From Crambe crambe (taxonomy: Eukaryota > Porifera > Demospongiae > Poecilosclerida > Crambeidae), in the NCBI GenBank assembly GCA_963924555.1, contig OZ004587.1, forward strand, positions 7,456,075 through 7,520,074: a stretch of 64,000 bases of DNA, written 5' to 3'. Within the stretch, counting starts at the first letter, position 1. Each line of letters starts with the position of its first letter. Position numbers and translations under genes: made by a program. The notes under the pieces were generated by a model. That model saw nothing but the letters and a program-made list of their open reading frames with translations, made no database searches and had not been told where the DNA came from. Below are positions 10,564-24,000 of the stretch, piece after piece.

Positions 10564-11964
10564 GTGCATGCAGCGGTAGCTTTTAAATATAACATAATGC
10601 AAAAGAAGCTATTTCTTCTTCTCCTTGGTGTATGCAGCACAATGATAGTTTTCATTACAAGAGCTGGTATAGTCACTGTGCAAAGTCGGACCTACCAACC
10701 AGCATTTTTTAAAACCACTTCAAAGTTACAAAGTCAAATATCTATGCCACCACTCCTAAGTAAGTGTGAGCTCCCTTCTGATGAAGGATTCAGAGCGTGG
10801 AAGGATGGAGTGGTAACTACGCTTACTCCAAATTTCGCCAGAAACTGCCCAAAACTGACCTCAGGCAATTGGAAAGAGATAAAGCGTGTCACACAGAACA
10901 ACAAGAAATGGAAGAATGCCGTATCTGATTCAAGTTTATTTGTGAAGATGCAGGATTGTGCTTGGGTGAGGAACTACTTTAGTAATAATCTGTATATCAC
11001 TGAAGTAGAACGAGACTTCCCTATTGCTTTCCTGTTCTTAGTACATGATAGCCCACAGCAAGCACTGAGGCTTCTCCGCTTGCTTTATCGACCTCATAAC
11101 TCATACTGTATCCATGTTGACACAAAATCTCGCTACATCGAATTCTTCAAAAGCATCGCAAACTGCTTACCCAATGTGATGATCCCATATAGATCGGAAC
11201 AGATAGTTTGGGGTTATTATACCATAATGGAGGCACAGATCGACTGTTTGACGGACTTAATCCGTTTGCGAGCCACACAGGAGCACAAGTGGAAATACGT
11301 CATCAATCTTTGTGGGAAAGAGCTACCGTTAATGACAAATAAGGAGATTGTCATCCTTCTGAAGAAGTTGAATGGTATGTCATCGATTGTGGCAGAAAAA
11401 GTCAGTAGATATGACTATGAGAATAGTTCTAGAAATAAGTATATGATTAGTCTAGACGACGAGAAGAAGAAAATAGTAGTGAACAAACGAATAGAACTCA
11501 AAAAGAAACAGCCTTTTTTCAATATGTATAAGAGCAAGTCATACAATGCCCTATCGTACCAGTTTGCATATCATTTAGTCTTCAGTCGCCTTGCACAGAG
11601 AATACATAACTATTTCAGGTACTGTAGGAGTCCAGAGGAGCATATCTATGCCACTTTGTTCATGATGCCAGGTATTCCTGGTGGTTATGATCCCAGAGTC
11701 TCAAAGGATATATTCGAAGTGGAAGATGCATTATGGATGATTCCAAACAGTTTCCAGAAAAAATATATCCGCTGTCACGGGGAAGTTGTCCACGATATTT
11801 GCATCATTACAAGTGCCGATTTGCACCATGTGGTTGCGAGGAAAGAAAGGAGTTATCTTTTTCATAACAAGTACTTTATGGAGCTGGATCACACTGTCAT
11901 GGATTGCATGGAAGAAAGGATAGTCAGTCAAAATCAGTTGGATTATCGAAAAGAGTGCATGTAG
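10564..11964 (+). CDS. Core-2/I-branching beta-1,6-N-acetylglucosaminyltransferase-like protein (GT14)
   Basis: A single exon of 466 codons. An alternative start at 10597 gives 455 aa and places a hydrophobic segment (KKLFLLLLGVCSTMIVFI) right at the N-terminus, as in a type II Golgi membrane protein; I prefer it slightly. The catalytic region begins with FPIAFLFLVHDSPQQALRLL, then YCIHVDTKS and a WKYVINLCGKELPL block, the usual order in GCNT/xylosyltransferase family GT14. Several cysteines are spaced as in the lumenal domain of that family. Known members add branching GlcNAc to O-glycans or I-antigen chains using UDP-GlcNAc. The exact linkage cannot be read from the sequence. The length is slightly above the usual 400-440 aa. 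It is convergent with CSDE1 and has no introns, which is common for GCNT genes. Confidence 0.85.
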   Translation: MHAAVAFKYNIMQKKLFLLLLGVCSTMIVFITRAGIVTVQSRTYQPAFFKTTSKLQSQISMPPLLSKCELPSDEGFRAWKDGVVTTLTPNFARNCPKLTSGNWKEIKRVTQNNKKWKNAVSDSSLFVKMQDCAWVRNYFSNNLYITEVERDFPIAFLFLVHDSPQQALRLLRLLYRPHNSYCIHVDTKSRYIEFFKSIANCLPNVMIPYRSEQIVWGYYTIMEAQIDCLTDLIRLRATQEHKWKYVINLCGKELPLMTNKEIVILLKKLNGMSSIVAEKVSRYDYENSSRNKYMISLDDEKKKIVVNKRIELKKKQPFFNMYKSKSYNALSYQFAYHLVFSRLAQRIHNYFRYCRSPEEHIYATLFMMPGIPGGYDPRVSKDIFEVEDALWMIPNSFQKKYIRCHGEVVHDICIITSADLHHVVARKERSYLFHNKYFMELDHTVMDCMEERIVSQNQLDYRKECM

Positions 11965-12048
11965 CTAGTTAATAGCTATGAAGAGCTCATCATATAGAAA
12001 TTGTTTAGACAGTATCAATGATTCTTTTTCCCAAAGTAAATTGTGAAC

Positions 12049-12054
12049 AATAAA
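12049..12054 (+). terminator. Polyadenylation signal AATAAA for the GT14 gene
   Basis: A canonical AATAAA about 85 bases after the stop codon at 11964. Confidence 0.65.
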
Positions 12055-12360
12055 TATTTTTACAACACCATGTGTAAAGCTAATAGCTAAGTATTATTAT
12101 AGGCTGTAAAATAATGAACATGAAAATTGCAGACATGAATGAACATAAGCATGAAAGAAATTGTTCTCACAGAGGGTTGGAGTGCATAAGAGATGTTATT
12201 ATGTGAACACATGCTAGCTATACACTGCAAAAACGAAATTGTTATTTTACTTAGTTAATCATTCAAAATGACAGTATATTAATTTTTTGATGAATATAAT
12301 AAACTGTTTGGTAGCTAGCTAGCTTATTCTGTTGACCACTATAATTATAAACAGTTCCCA

Positions 12361-13753
12361 GTAGTCAGGCGGATATGTGCACTGAAATACAAGAATCGTT
12401 CCATTTTGGGTTACAAGTGTCATAAAGATTATGGGATCGGAAACAGTTTTGGAAGTGGAGCCACCTGCAAAAATGTTTTGATCTGAGAATTTTCCAGCAC
12501 TTTTCATAATAATGGTTTTCGCAAAAATTAAAATTTTCGCTCACCATATACTTTCAATGCACGAAATTAAAAACGCGAAAATATTTTGTCAGTATCATAC
12601 ACAATAGGTAACACATTTTCATGCTTGCCATGCACTGGGCAGCATTAGGCTCTATTCCCTGCACTAGGCAGATTCATTCATGCACTAGGCACTATAGACC
12701 CTAGGCTATTAATTTTAGTTAACCCAAAAAATCCAGTGCAAATTTGCAAGTATCTTGCAGTCACGTGATGGTAGCTAATCTGGACAAATTTTTCAGCCAT
12801 GAGAACCAAGCATGTAGTGGGATAAATGACAAGTGAAACCTGCATGTGTGGGTGAGGTATTTTAATTATGAGCAATGAGCTTATTTTTGTAGTTACCCTG
12901 CTTCTGGTTTATCATTCAGCTCTATGCAGTTCTCCAGACAGTGCAAAAGGTCAGCTTTGTTTCCCAACCATGCTGGGACAGTGAAGGAGGAGTTGAATTA
13001 TAAAATCTTCTAGTCTACCAGTCAGTTTCTGTGGATAGATGCTAACAATTTGCTTTCTTGGTGAAGCATGTCCTAGATGGTGATTACCAAGCAAATAGTT
13101 ACTACAAATGGTTCTGAAGTTTGTGCATCCCTACACAGGACACCAATGGTTTGCCCCGGGCCCCCTTGTGATTATGAGGAGGCTCATACACAGATTAGCA
13201 CCTGTTAATAAGGGCTACAAGAAGATCCAGATGAGGGTGTAGGTGTGCTGGAGCGATTCACTATCCTGCTTTATGATCTATTGTCAAAATTGATGAAGCT
13301 CGCCGAGAATTGTTCATCAAGAGAATGGATGGACAATGCAGGGCTGGATCCAGGGGTGGGGTTGAGGGGGTTGCAACCCCCCCCCCCTTTTTATTCCCAA
13401 GCTATTATAAAATGAAAATGCAGTTAGACCATGCCTATCTAGCCATGTCTATTTTTCCTTGATAACTCTCTAAAGTAGTAGGACATATTTACATAATTAT
13501 GTGGGTTAACTAAACTAGGAAATGCGGTTACTATGGCTACGGTCAAAGAAAGAAACAATCTATGTATACATGACACATCCATTTTGGCTTCCACTTTCAA
13601 GGTCACACATTGGATAACTTGGTGCATACTAACTGTGATTTCCCATTCCACCGAAGCAAGATACCCGTTTCTGATACCATAATCTTTACTTATACCAAGT
13701 TTGACACTTGTAACCCAAAGGGGAACGATTTTTTCACATATCCGCCTGACTAC
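12361..13753. mobile_element. TIR element with long inverted ends (about 85 bp)
   Basis: The left end reads GTAGTCAGGCGGATATGTG and continues through a TTTGGGTTACAAGTGTCA word; the inverted copy closes at 13753. Inside is a short plus-strand fragment near 13236-13340 reading LERFTILLYDLLSK, then, in another frame, DEARRELFIK. I recall similar text from uncharacterised transposon-associated proteins. A minus-strand fragment at 12893-12999 reads like coding (LGNKADLLHCLENC). Both are short and broken. A target duplication is not clear; CAG is possible. Confidence 0.7.
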
Positions 13754-13925
13754 AGAGGACGTTTAGTAATTAGCTAGCTGTATCAATTTAATGTCAGAAA
13801 GAAACCAGTGGCTGCATGGATAGTATAGGCAGTATTCCATTCCAGTATTCCATTCCACCAAATCTAGACACCCAGCTGAAATAATTATGCCAAACTATAT
13901 TATTGTTGGGGGAGTTACTGAGTGT

Positions 13926-13928
<3 letters not shown>

Positions 13929-13964
<36 letters not shown>
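13929..13964. repeat. poly-G tract
   Basis: About 36 consecutive G just before the block that begins the CSDE1 tail duplication homology. Confidence 0.95.
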
Positions 13965-14677
13965 CTAGCTCCCTATTACACAATGCCACATATTATGCAC
14001 AACCAAGATGCCTATTATGCTTATCAAATTTGATAAGGTATACAGTGGAATCTCTGATAAAGGACACTCCGAATTAAAGAGGACAAACCTCTCAACAAAA
14101 GGACAACCTAACTTTATATAATATGCTATACAAAATAACCTCCAAAAGAGGATAACCTCATCTACAAAGGACAAAAGGATGTCCTAAGTGTGTCCATTAT
14201 TCAGAAATGAAAGTGTACACTAGTACAATTAGTGTGTGTATGTGAACACATGCTAGCTTTTTAAACCATCGGTTTTAAGTTGTACACACATCACTTAAGT
14301 AATTTTCTCGCAAATTAGCTTGCCTTGAGCACTAAAGAAAACAGCTGGTTGTAAATAGAAATACTTCTCTTTTTAGCTACCACCACCAATTATAGGAAGG
14401 AAAATTGGCTGCTCTTGCTAGCAATTCTACTGGGTTTTAACAAAGGATGTCAGAGTATCCCCATACTTGACAACTAGGACTCAATACTGTTTTTGATATT
14501 TTGAATTGAGTGTTTTGCAGGTTCTATCTTATACATTACTCAGTGTCCCAAGTATCCCAAACGCTAGATACTTCTAACATAGCATAATAAAAATCATAAT
14601 ACTAAATTTGAGGATATTACAATAGTACAGGTCTCTGTAGCTTAATAAACTCTTGTTCTTTTTTGTGTGATACTGTC

Positions 14678-14880
14678 TCACTGCAATTTCCCTGAAGCCA
14701 CACCCATTAATTTCCTGCTGCTGACGGGGCTGATGGAATTGCTGGATGAACTGTTCTGTTCTTGCAATAGAGTGAGAGAAGATGAGGTACTGGATGGAAT
14801 ACTTGAGACTTCTTGGATTCTTCGAGAGACAAATCCTTTTGAGCCATCAGGTCCTTTAGGCTGACGAACAATTTGACTAG

Positions 14881-14911
<31 letters not shown>

Positions 14912-17900
14912 TAATAGTCATTACGTATTGGAAAACTATGATAACTTACACATTGAGATGGGAGCTTGATGACATCTGCTTTCTCATCAATCGCTCAGGC
15001 CTCACATTAGCACTGCATAAAATTAATGAGCAGTTATTATACAGAGCCTTGTTGAGCAGACTGTTTTTTAAATTTATTTATTTTTGTTAGTTTTTTAAGA
15101 TATTTTTTTTCTTCCAGATATATATTTTTTCAGATACAGATGCTTGGCTTCTAAGTGGATTATACAGCCTAAAGTACAAATGACTTTAATCACCTGAGTT
15201 TCTTGACGTGAATAGCATTGTTCTTCTTGGCCTTTGTCTTGGTGACCAGTAAAAACTCCACTTCATCCCCAGAATGGAGATCAGAAAACTCACAGCCGCT
15301 CGCCATCGAGTTCATGTGAAAGAAGATGCTCTCACCTCCTCCGCCACCATTTCCGATTCCAATTCCAGATCCATTTCCATTCCCATTCCCACCATTGCGT
15401 TGTTGGTAATTCAGAGTAATGAATCCATACTGTAAACAGATAAATAAATCAGTTATCAGGACTAATGTTTGAACAGTATGATACATATTTTTTCACATCA
15501 GAAGTAGTTGATCTACCTATGATGAAAGTTTGTCTAATTGTGTACATTTGTAATTTTGTACAGTGAATTGAAAGTTGGTTATCTAAATATGAGCTTCGGC
15601 ATCTATTGAGGAGAAGCCACACAAACAACCTCAAGTTTACACATCTTGCATTGGACAGCCCAACTTATGTACACTATAAGTACGTTTTGAGTTCTTACAT
15701 TAGAAGGTAGTTTCAGAACTTGAAACAGAAGGTAGGAAATACTAGGAATGCTTGCCTAATTTTGCAGCTGCAGCACTATTCACGGTAGTGACTAAAAACA
15801 AATTGACTGTTAGGCTCAATCGAACATTTTTTCCGCCTATTATGCTTTTGAGCAATTCCTAATTGTGCTCGAAATTATGCTCAAGTTATGCCCACAATTG
15901 AAAGCCAAAAAGTTGTAGATTTATTTATTTTGAGTCAGTAAGTCACAAACTGTACACATGATTGATTAGTCAGCGGCAGTTGTATTGGAGTAGGAGTGAT
16001 AACTTTATACTTGTTAAGATTGATAACTTTATACTTGTTAAGATTGATAATGCACAGTCCAAAAGCCTTTGAAGGATTGCCTGCACTGCATGCATAGGGA
16101 CTATTTTGCCAAAATTAATATGCCAACATTATGCCTGATGCTAAGGGAGTACCTATTATGCATGCTAGCATATATTTAGGCTCAAGCCTATTGATTGTTA
16201 CTTAAAGCCCTCCTCCATCAGGAAACAGTACTGATTGTCTCATGTAGATATTCTCTGTTTTTCATTAGCTTATTTCTGTATGCTTTGTTCCCTGTTGACT
16301 GTTACTTAAAGCCCTCCTCCATCAGGAAACAGTACTGATTGTCTCATGTAGATATTATCTGTTTTTCATTAGCTTATTTCTGTATGCTTTGTTCCCTGTT
16401 GAATGTTACTTAAAGCCCTCCTCCATCAGGAAACAGTACTGATTGTCTCATGTAGATATTATCTACTTTTCATTAGCTTATTTCTTGTATGCTTTGTTCC
16501 TTGTGTGTTCTATAATGGTCAGACTATCTCTATACCAAATTTCCAGACCATGGCCCCCACAAGTAGCCCATGAGTTATGGTGAGTCAAAGTTTGTGAAAA
16601 GTGAATGTTTTGTCTAATCTAATTGGACCCCCCCCCCCCCCCCCCCCCCCCCCCCGGCTCACTTTGCTAGCACTCACCTGTCCTTTGAGGCTTTCGATGG
16701 TGCCTCTGAGGAATTCCTTATGAGTGACAACATTCAAGGCTCTCAGCTGTTCATTGGGACCAATTCCAATCTGATATTGCACCTGCACATGAAAGCAAAG
16801 GTCGGGTAAGTGGAAACAATATATTTTGGGAATTACTGTGGAACCTACCTCTCTTAAAAGTCTATTATATTCACCTTGCCCCTTGATCATTCACTATAAC
16901 TGATGCATTAAAACGGAAATTTGGTTAAGAATCGAGAAAGTTATAGCAGTTATAGTGAATATTAATGGCAGGGTGAATGCAAATAGACCTATATATATAT
17001 ATAATAATTATTAACCAAGCGCTAGGATTATAAGCACGAGGCTGAGGGGCAAGTGCTTATAATTCACTACAAACCGCACGTGTGCGGTTAATAACTATTT
17101 TATAGCCTGCACGCATGTACTACGCATGCTCAGTGCTTCTGTCTCTATAGCTACTTTTTTTGGCTGCTTACAAGAATGGCCATCCCACTTCAACGTCGAT
17201 TCTGCAAGAGGTCTTATACTTAGAGACGCATACCCGAACTATCTTTCAGTCTGCAACCCACCCACTAGTGGTGGGCGATGCTGATACCAAATATTGATAC
17301 CTCACTGCTGGAACCAAGTATCAGTATCGAAATATCAATTCACCAGCCGAAGGCAGAGTGAAATATCTCGCCATATCTCACAGCAGACGAGTGTAATAAG
17401 TGATTTATTCTTACAGTGCACTACATATGTCACAACTAACAAGTCTAAGGAGTGTTTATAGCCATCATATAAACATACGTCTGTAGGAAGCTGTTATGAG
17501 AACCTGTAATACTCACCACGAAGCACTTTAGATAAGCCTAGCAGCCTACCGGGCCCTACAAACAACTAATGCACTTCGACAAACCGCTGTAAGATTCAAT
17601 TAAGCTTGCCTATCATCTTCAGAAATGTCGGCCAAAAAGGTTACTAGGCCAGTCTGCGCATGCGTAGACCGTTGAATATAGCTGTTGAATATGGGGATTT
17701 ATTCAACAGCTCGTCTATGGGGAAAATGTACTAGTGGGCGTGGTCTGTAAGAATAAATATATATATACAGGACACAATATAAAAAACCTCTCTTTTACAA
17801 CTTTCAAGGACCCAAACCATATAAACTGAACCCCTGAAGATCGAGTGGAAACCTTTCTATTATGGAAAATATAGCTGGTGCCAAAGTGTCCACTAATTCA

Positions 17901-20900
17901 GAGACCACCTCTCTTTTAAAGACCACTTGGTTATGTCCCAAGTAATGCTTGCACCATTGATTTGATTTTCTTTAAAAATCACTTGGTTATGTCCCAATAG
18001 AGCTTGTACCATTGACTGTGACCCAGGGGTGGTTGCTATAGATGTATTTCTGGTCCCAAAGGTGTGTACTTACAGCATCTCCTTCCAAAAGAGTGATGCG
18101 ATAGTCGATAACACTCGTGGCACTGAAGGGGAGTTCAGCAGGAGTGGAAGAAGGGAGAGAAGTGGGAGAGGACAATTCACCCTCCCCGGGGGAAAGAGAG
18201 GATCCAACTGGACTTGAAGACGTGGGGATGACCCTGATAATACCCTCATAATCCAACTATATGACAACAATAAGAAAAATAAATGCATTGTCAATTGTTC
18301 GGACATGATCATCTAATAGCTGAAAATTAAAATATCGGAAAATGTGACCGACTGTTACTGTGAGTCCCCTGGTCATAGTGTTCTCAGAATGTAATCTTCT
18401 GTTTGATAATAATAGTGTCAATATGCTCAAGGTTTACACCACATTAAAGATGTTTACATGAAACCTGAGATGATGTTTATGGTGAAAGTCAACAGATAAT
18501 CAGATGATGATACAGTGATACTACACAACTTTTCATTTTCATTATTATTTATATGCTTTTAAAGTGTAAAAATTTTGTTTTACATTTTTGTAAAATGTAA
18601 TCATTATTGTACATTTTCTATAATTATTTGCAATTAGCTTTTATACTGTTTTGCACAAAATTTTCATGTGATTAATTTTTGTTGTGATTAATTTTTGCTG
18701 TAGAACATGACCATGAAAATAAATCAACATTGACACATTCACCCTAACATACAGCAGAGCTAGAAATAGCTGCTGGTCTCTAAAATTTAAGATACTGAAT
18801 GTCCAAATCTATATAATAATGTGCTTGTCAGTGCGTACATACGCACTACGTCACATTATGTCAAGGTATGCATCACAGTTAATAATTGAGAAAGAAAAAG
18901 AAAAAAAACCTAATTGATTTGGGGCTCGAACCCGAGTCCTCGGACCTCGCCGGCCAACCCACTACCGCACGACTACAACGGCAATGCTATCAATATTTGA
19001 TTTTTTTAAAGGTATTGCAAATCAGATATGCTATTGTTGTTTTTTTGGTTTAGTTTTTTGTTTTTGACTGAATTCTGATAAGATAACACCAAAAGAGAAA
19101 CAAATAAGGGACAAACAAAAACAGATCAGATACGCTGGGTTTTTTTTGTTTTTTTTTGTTTTTGATTGAATTCTGATGATCATGATTGTGAAAAGATAAA
19201 ACCAAAAGAGGGACAAACAAAAAAACAAGTGAACAGAAATCAAAAGAAAAACAAAATAATTTTGCAGATCAGATATGCTGTTGTTTTTTTGTTTGTTTTT
19301 GATTGAATTCTGATGATATGAAACCAAAAGACAAACAAACAAGGGACAAGCAAAAAACAAGTGAACAAAAATCAAAAGAAAGATAAAATAAAACAACAAA
19401 AACACAACAGCAGTAAAACAAAGACCATCCAGTTCAGGGGGCAGGGTCGCAGCCATAAACTTGCATTCCCATGCCGAAGAGCAATGGCGACATGCCCGAA
19501 AAGGTGCTTGGTGGATGAGGTGGCATCAGGTGATAGCATCCTCCACGAGGCCACCTAGAGTTTCAGCCACAAGCGGGATAAATTCAACTCCCACAGAGTA
19601 GCAAGATGAGAGATGGGAAGTCAGCTTGCGACGAATGTGCGCATACTTAGACATGACTGTGCATGCTCAGATTTAAATACAATGGCGCGAAATTCAGGGA
19701 GAGAGAGGCAGAGTTGAAGTTCAGAAACTAGAAGATCAAGGGAGAGAGAGAGGCAAAGAAGTCAGAGAGCACATTTCACTGAAGATGAAAGAGCAAGGGA
19801 GAGAGAGGGAGAGAAGTCGAAGAACACACTTGACAGAAGATGAAAGAGCAAGAGAAAGAGAGAGGTACAGAGTGAAGGAGAGAAGGGAGAGAGAGAGAGT
19901 ATTAGGAGAAAACTAACAGGGAAGAACAAAGACATAGGCTATAGGTGCTAATGAAACAAGCAGCACCTTGGGCCCATTGTCAAGTTTGAGGTTTGCAAGT
20001 GAAGCTCTCAACTGCTGTCACAATGGACTAGCTACCTCTTACTGATTATCTTTCTGCACTCAAAGAACTGTCTACTGGTTAAAATGAAATTTGGGACAAC
20101 TTGGAATTGATCACTAAAAGGATTTACTCCATTTGAGAAATGGATTGAGTAACTAGCTAGCTATGTGCACGTGAGAAAATCAATCCTTATGCAAACACTT
20201 GCAACCCTCTATTGCAGGTTGTGGTACTTAATAAAGTCAGACTCACTACAGATTAATGCATGTGAAAAGGGAGAATAAACTCAAGCGTACAAGTTAAAAT
20301 CAAAATATTTGCACAATTAAATCTCGCTTAAAGTTTGCACATTACAATTAGTGGAATCTGACATGATAATGCCCTTGCAATAGTCTCAAATAGACCTTTA
20401 CTTGACATGCATAACTTGTACCCTTCATATATGTCACTGGTAGCCACTCACTGCCAGTGAGTGGACACACACACATTCCGTGTGTAGAGTTTTTGCGGAC
20501 GCAGGCATGCGCAGAGTTTCTGCGGGTACTCGCTAGTTAATTAATAATGACCAATCAATTCAAGTGCCTCTGCATATATCGTGTTTGATTTAATTGAGAA
20601 TAAAGTTTGTGTACGTAAGTGCATTGAGTGAATGAATCTCATTCTATCCTGAGTCGGGACTCAACAATGTCATCAAACTTACAGCACTGTCTGTACTCTT
20701 CATTGGCCTGACCACAACACCTTCGTATAAACCTGGCTTCACTTCCTATATGCATGGATACATTAATTCATAACATTCAATACATGGTGTGCATTACATG
20801 AAGTAATTATGAGCACTCAGCTATCATGATGAGCACTATATGGAGTGATATTGAGAGCAGTTTCTTCTGCTCCAGTTCTAAGACACATATGTACCTCAGT

Positions 20901-21027
20901 TGGAATAGTTCCTTTGGGTAGCTTCATCACTTCATCGGCTGCTAGTTTGCTGTTCTTCCTGATGATGCAATACTCCACCTCATCCATCACTGACAACTCC
21001 CGAGGATCACAAAGACGGTTGCAAGAA

Positions 21028-21090
<63 letters not shown>

Positions 21091-24000
21091 TTCTAGGTAT
21101 GTAAAAATTGAAGTTAGTTATTAATGCACATCTATATGACACAGAGAAAAGTCCCGATTGTTTTGTGATTTCACAAGAAATAATTCCAGTTGTGTCTACA
21201 TAATGTAGGCATACCTGAATGGGAAGAAGAGCTCACAGTCATGCTCCTCTGACTCAATGAAACCATAGCTCTCTTTCAAAGTTGCTATAAATCCCTATTT
21301 GAAAAAAAGAGAGGTAATTCAGTCTTTGTTTCTACCTTGTGTGTAGAGCATGAAGATTCAGAGAATAATGCCATAGACCCAGCCCAATTTGTTTGAAGTT
21401 TTCTTTATCCAAACAGGGTGGACACTTGTACCTCAATAACTGCTATAACTGTCAAATTTCAAACACCAGTAGAGAGAGTGGATAATCAGCTCTCTGTTGA
21501 TGCATTAAACTAGAAATTTGGTTAAGAATTGAGAAAGTTATAGCAGTTATAGTGAATGATCAAGGGGCAAGGTGAATGCAAAATAGACTTTTAGAAAGGA
21601 GTGAAGGAAACACTGTGATCTGTGGGCCAGCATTCCCAGCAACAGCCAGATAAAACTCTGATTCAGAATTCCCACTATACAGCAGAGTCTCCCCTAGCTG
21701 CAGGATGCATAACGTTATTCACCATAGACCCAAACCCACATTTCTCAGGGTGGCCCGCTCTGCATTTTACAGTATGGGAAACACTGACACAGCATATATA
21801 GCTTTTTTTGAATTCTGAGAGTAGGGGAATCTTTCTTAACTGACCCTGAATCTGATTTCTTTGGCAGTTAGCTCCACTAGGATATCCGTGGCATAGACGA
21901 GTTGATCGTAGCTCCTTGTGGCTATCCTGAATTGGACCTGGTCACCAAACTGTAGCGGTTCAGGAGACCAATGAAACTTGATTATCTCCACGTCGCCAGA
22001 GTGGGTGAGGAAACGAATAGTGCCATGGGGACCATCACTATAGCAACAAAAAATATATATATATATAAATAATAATAATACCCAGAGCCCTTCATAAGAG
22101 CAGGACACAGGATACTTTTTCAGGTCAAAAGTGCCAAATATCCTAAATGATTGATCATGTGGCCAGAATTATGTCCTACAGTCAAGCCGTAAAGTGTCAA
22201 GACATCATGTTAGGACAAGCTGTAAAGTTATTAGGACAAACTGAAAAAGTTTCAGGACATCATGTTATTAGGACAAGCTGTAAAATTTAGGACATCATGT
22301 TAGGACACTGAAGAATTCTTATCAGAAGTACTGCACAAATTTATGACTTGTTCTTTTGACCTCTGTAGTTTGAGAATATTAGGTCTGTTACGTCCACACT
22401 CCACTGACAGCTCTTCCTCCACTGTGCCATGATATATCTCGTCATCCAGCACCTGTAATGTATGCATGTGTGTATGTATGTATGTATGTATGTATGCTGT
22501 CACTTTATCAGAGGAAGAGAGAATCTAACGCACTTCAAATTTGACAGATCCTTTGGGTAGTATTTTTATCCTGACCGCGTGAAGACGCTCACTGGTATAA
22601 TCCTGGGTCGAAACGAATAGGAGTTAATCAAATCATTGAGTGATAATACACTAAATGGAGAGCTTACATTCTGAACACTAAACTCCACTTCATCGTATTG
22701 TGATAACTTGTGATCCTGTGGAACACAATTTCAATATTATCAAAATGCCCCCCGTTATGTACGTGTCCTCTGCATTCGTACTCACCATGTCTATGACTTC
22801 ATTGAAGTGGAAGAACATTCTCATGTCCCTCTGGGCACAGCGGATGAAGCCAAACCCATCCCTCAGAGCTGCTACCACCCCCTGTAATTATCATAATAAT
22901 CAGTAGGCATGGCCAGCCTGGTATGCTACAATAATAATTATATGGTGCTAAATTTTTGTGGAGTTTGAACCATAAAATTCATTTTGGTGTATCAAAATCC
23001 ACAAAAATTTACCCCACAAAAATTTTCCTGCTATAATATTATAGTATAACCACTATAAAGTATACAAAAATTTTACCCCACGAAAATATCCAGCTATATA
23101 TATGGTACCTGCTCTCTGCCAGTTTGGTCTTTCTGGTCTTCGATGAGGCGATGGAGGATGATGTTGGTTGCTCGTTGGTCTCCATTGCGCTGGTCCACTG
23201 CAAGGTTGAAGAAGACTATGTCACCGGCCAGCATCGTGTAGTCTCCTAGCTGGTCTTTGTCCGTATAGGGAAGTGTGATCAAACTGGAGGGGGGGGAGGG
23301 GGAGAGACGAGGGGAGGGAGGAGAGACGAGAGAAGGGGAGATGAAATCGAGAAAGAGAGAAGAGGAGAGTTCATTGGATGGAAGTCCTATTATTTGGATG
23401 AGGCTATCCCTCTAATCAAGACCTTTAACTATGTATTACTAAGGTATGTTCCTGTAACATATTCAATTGGCGAGCGAAGCAGTTGGTGAAGGTGAAAGTC
23501 ATTTCTTCTTAGGCTAAGATAATCATTGCTGCCAGGCAGGATGAAGTGGTGATGCAGCTACAAGTACGATCAACTTAGATAAGCCTACTTTCTGAAGTAT
23601 TTACATGTCCTTTTGATGGACCGCAAAAACAAGAGTGTATTTTATACCAGTGAACAGTAAAGGTACACCTTATTGTTCACAGAAAACATATGCAGTAAAC
23701 ACTTTAACTTTCAGAGTGTAACTAGCTTAGTGAAAAGCTAGTGTGGCTAGCTTAGAGGCATGTAGCTCTAGCTAGCTAGCTGCACAGCTCTACATGTTAA
23801 AATGCAGCTGGAAGTGCTTATGTTTTGTTTTTGCAGGCAGCATTGATTTTTCAGGAAATTTAATTGGTGTGTTGTGGGCATGTTTTATTGATGGGGTTAA
23901 AGGTGAAACAAACATATGCACATGCGTTTTAAATGTAACATATGTATGGAAATCTCAATTTGCATGAATAGGGGGGCTCGCTTCGCTCGCCAATAATTCG

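Noticed and set aside
16197-16508. CRISPR-like array because of three regular repeats
   Set aside because: Units are contiguous 104-bp tandem copies without spacers, in a eukaryotic intron.
18905-18985. A functional tRNA gene
   Set aside because: Promoter boxes are present, but I could not find a good acceptor stem or anticodon loop; kept as a SINE.
19031-19456. 141-codon minus-strand open frame rich in Phe and Leu
   Set aside because: Translation of degenerate T-rich tandem repeats in a CSDE1 intron.
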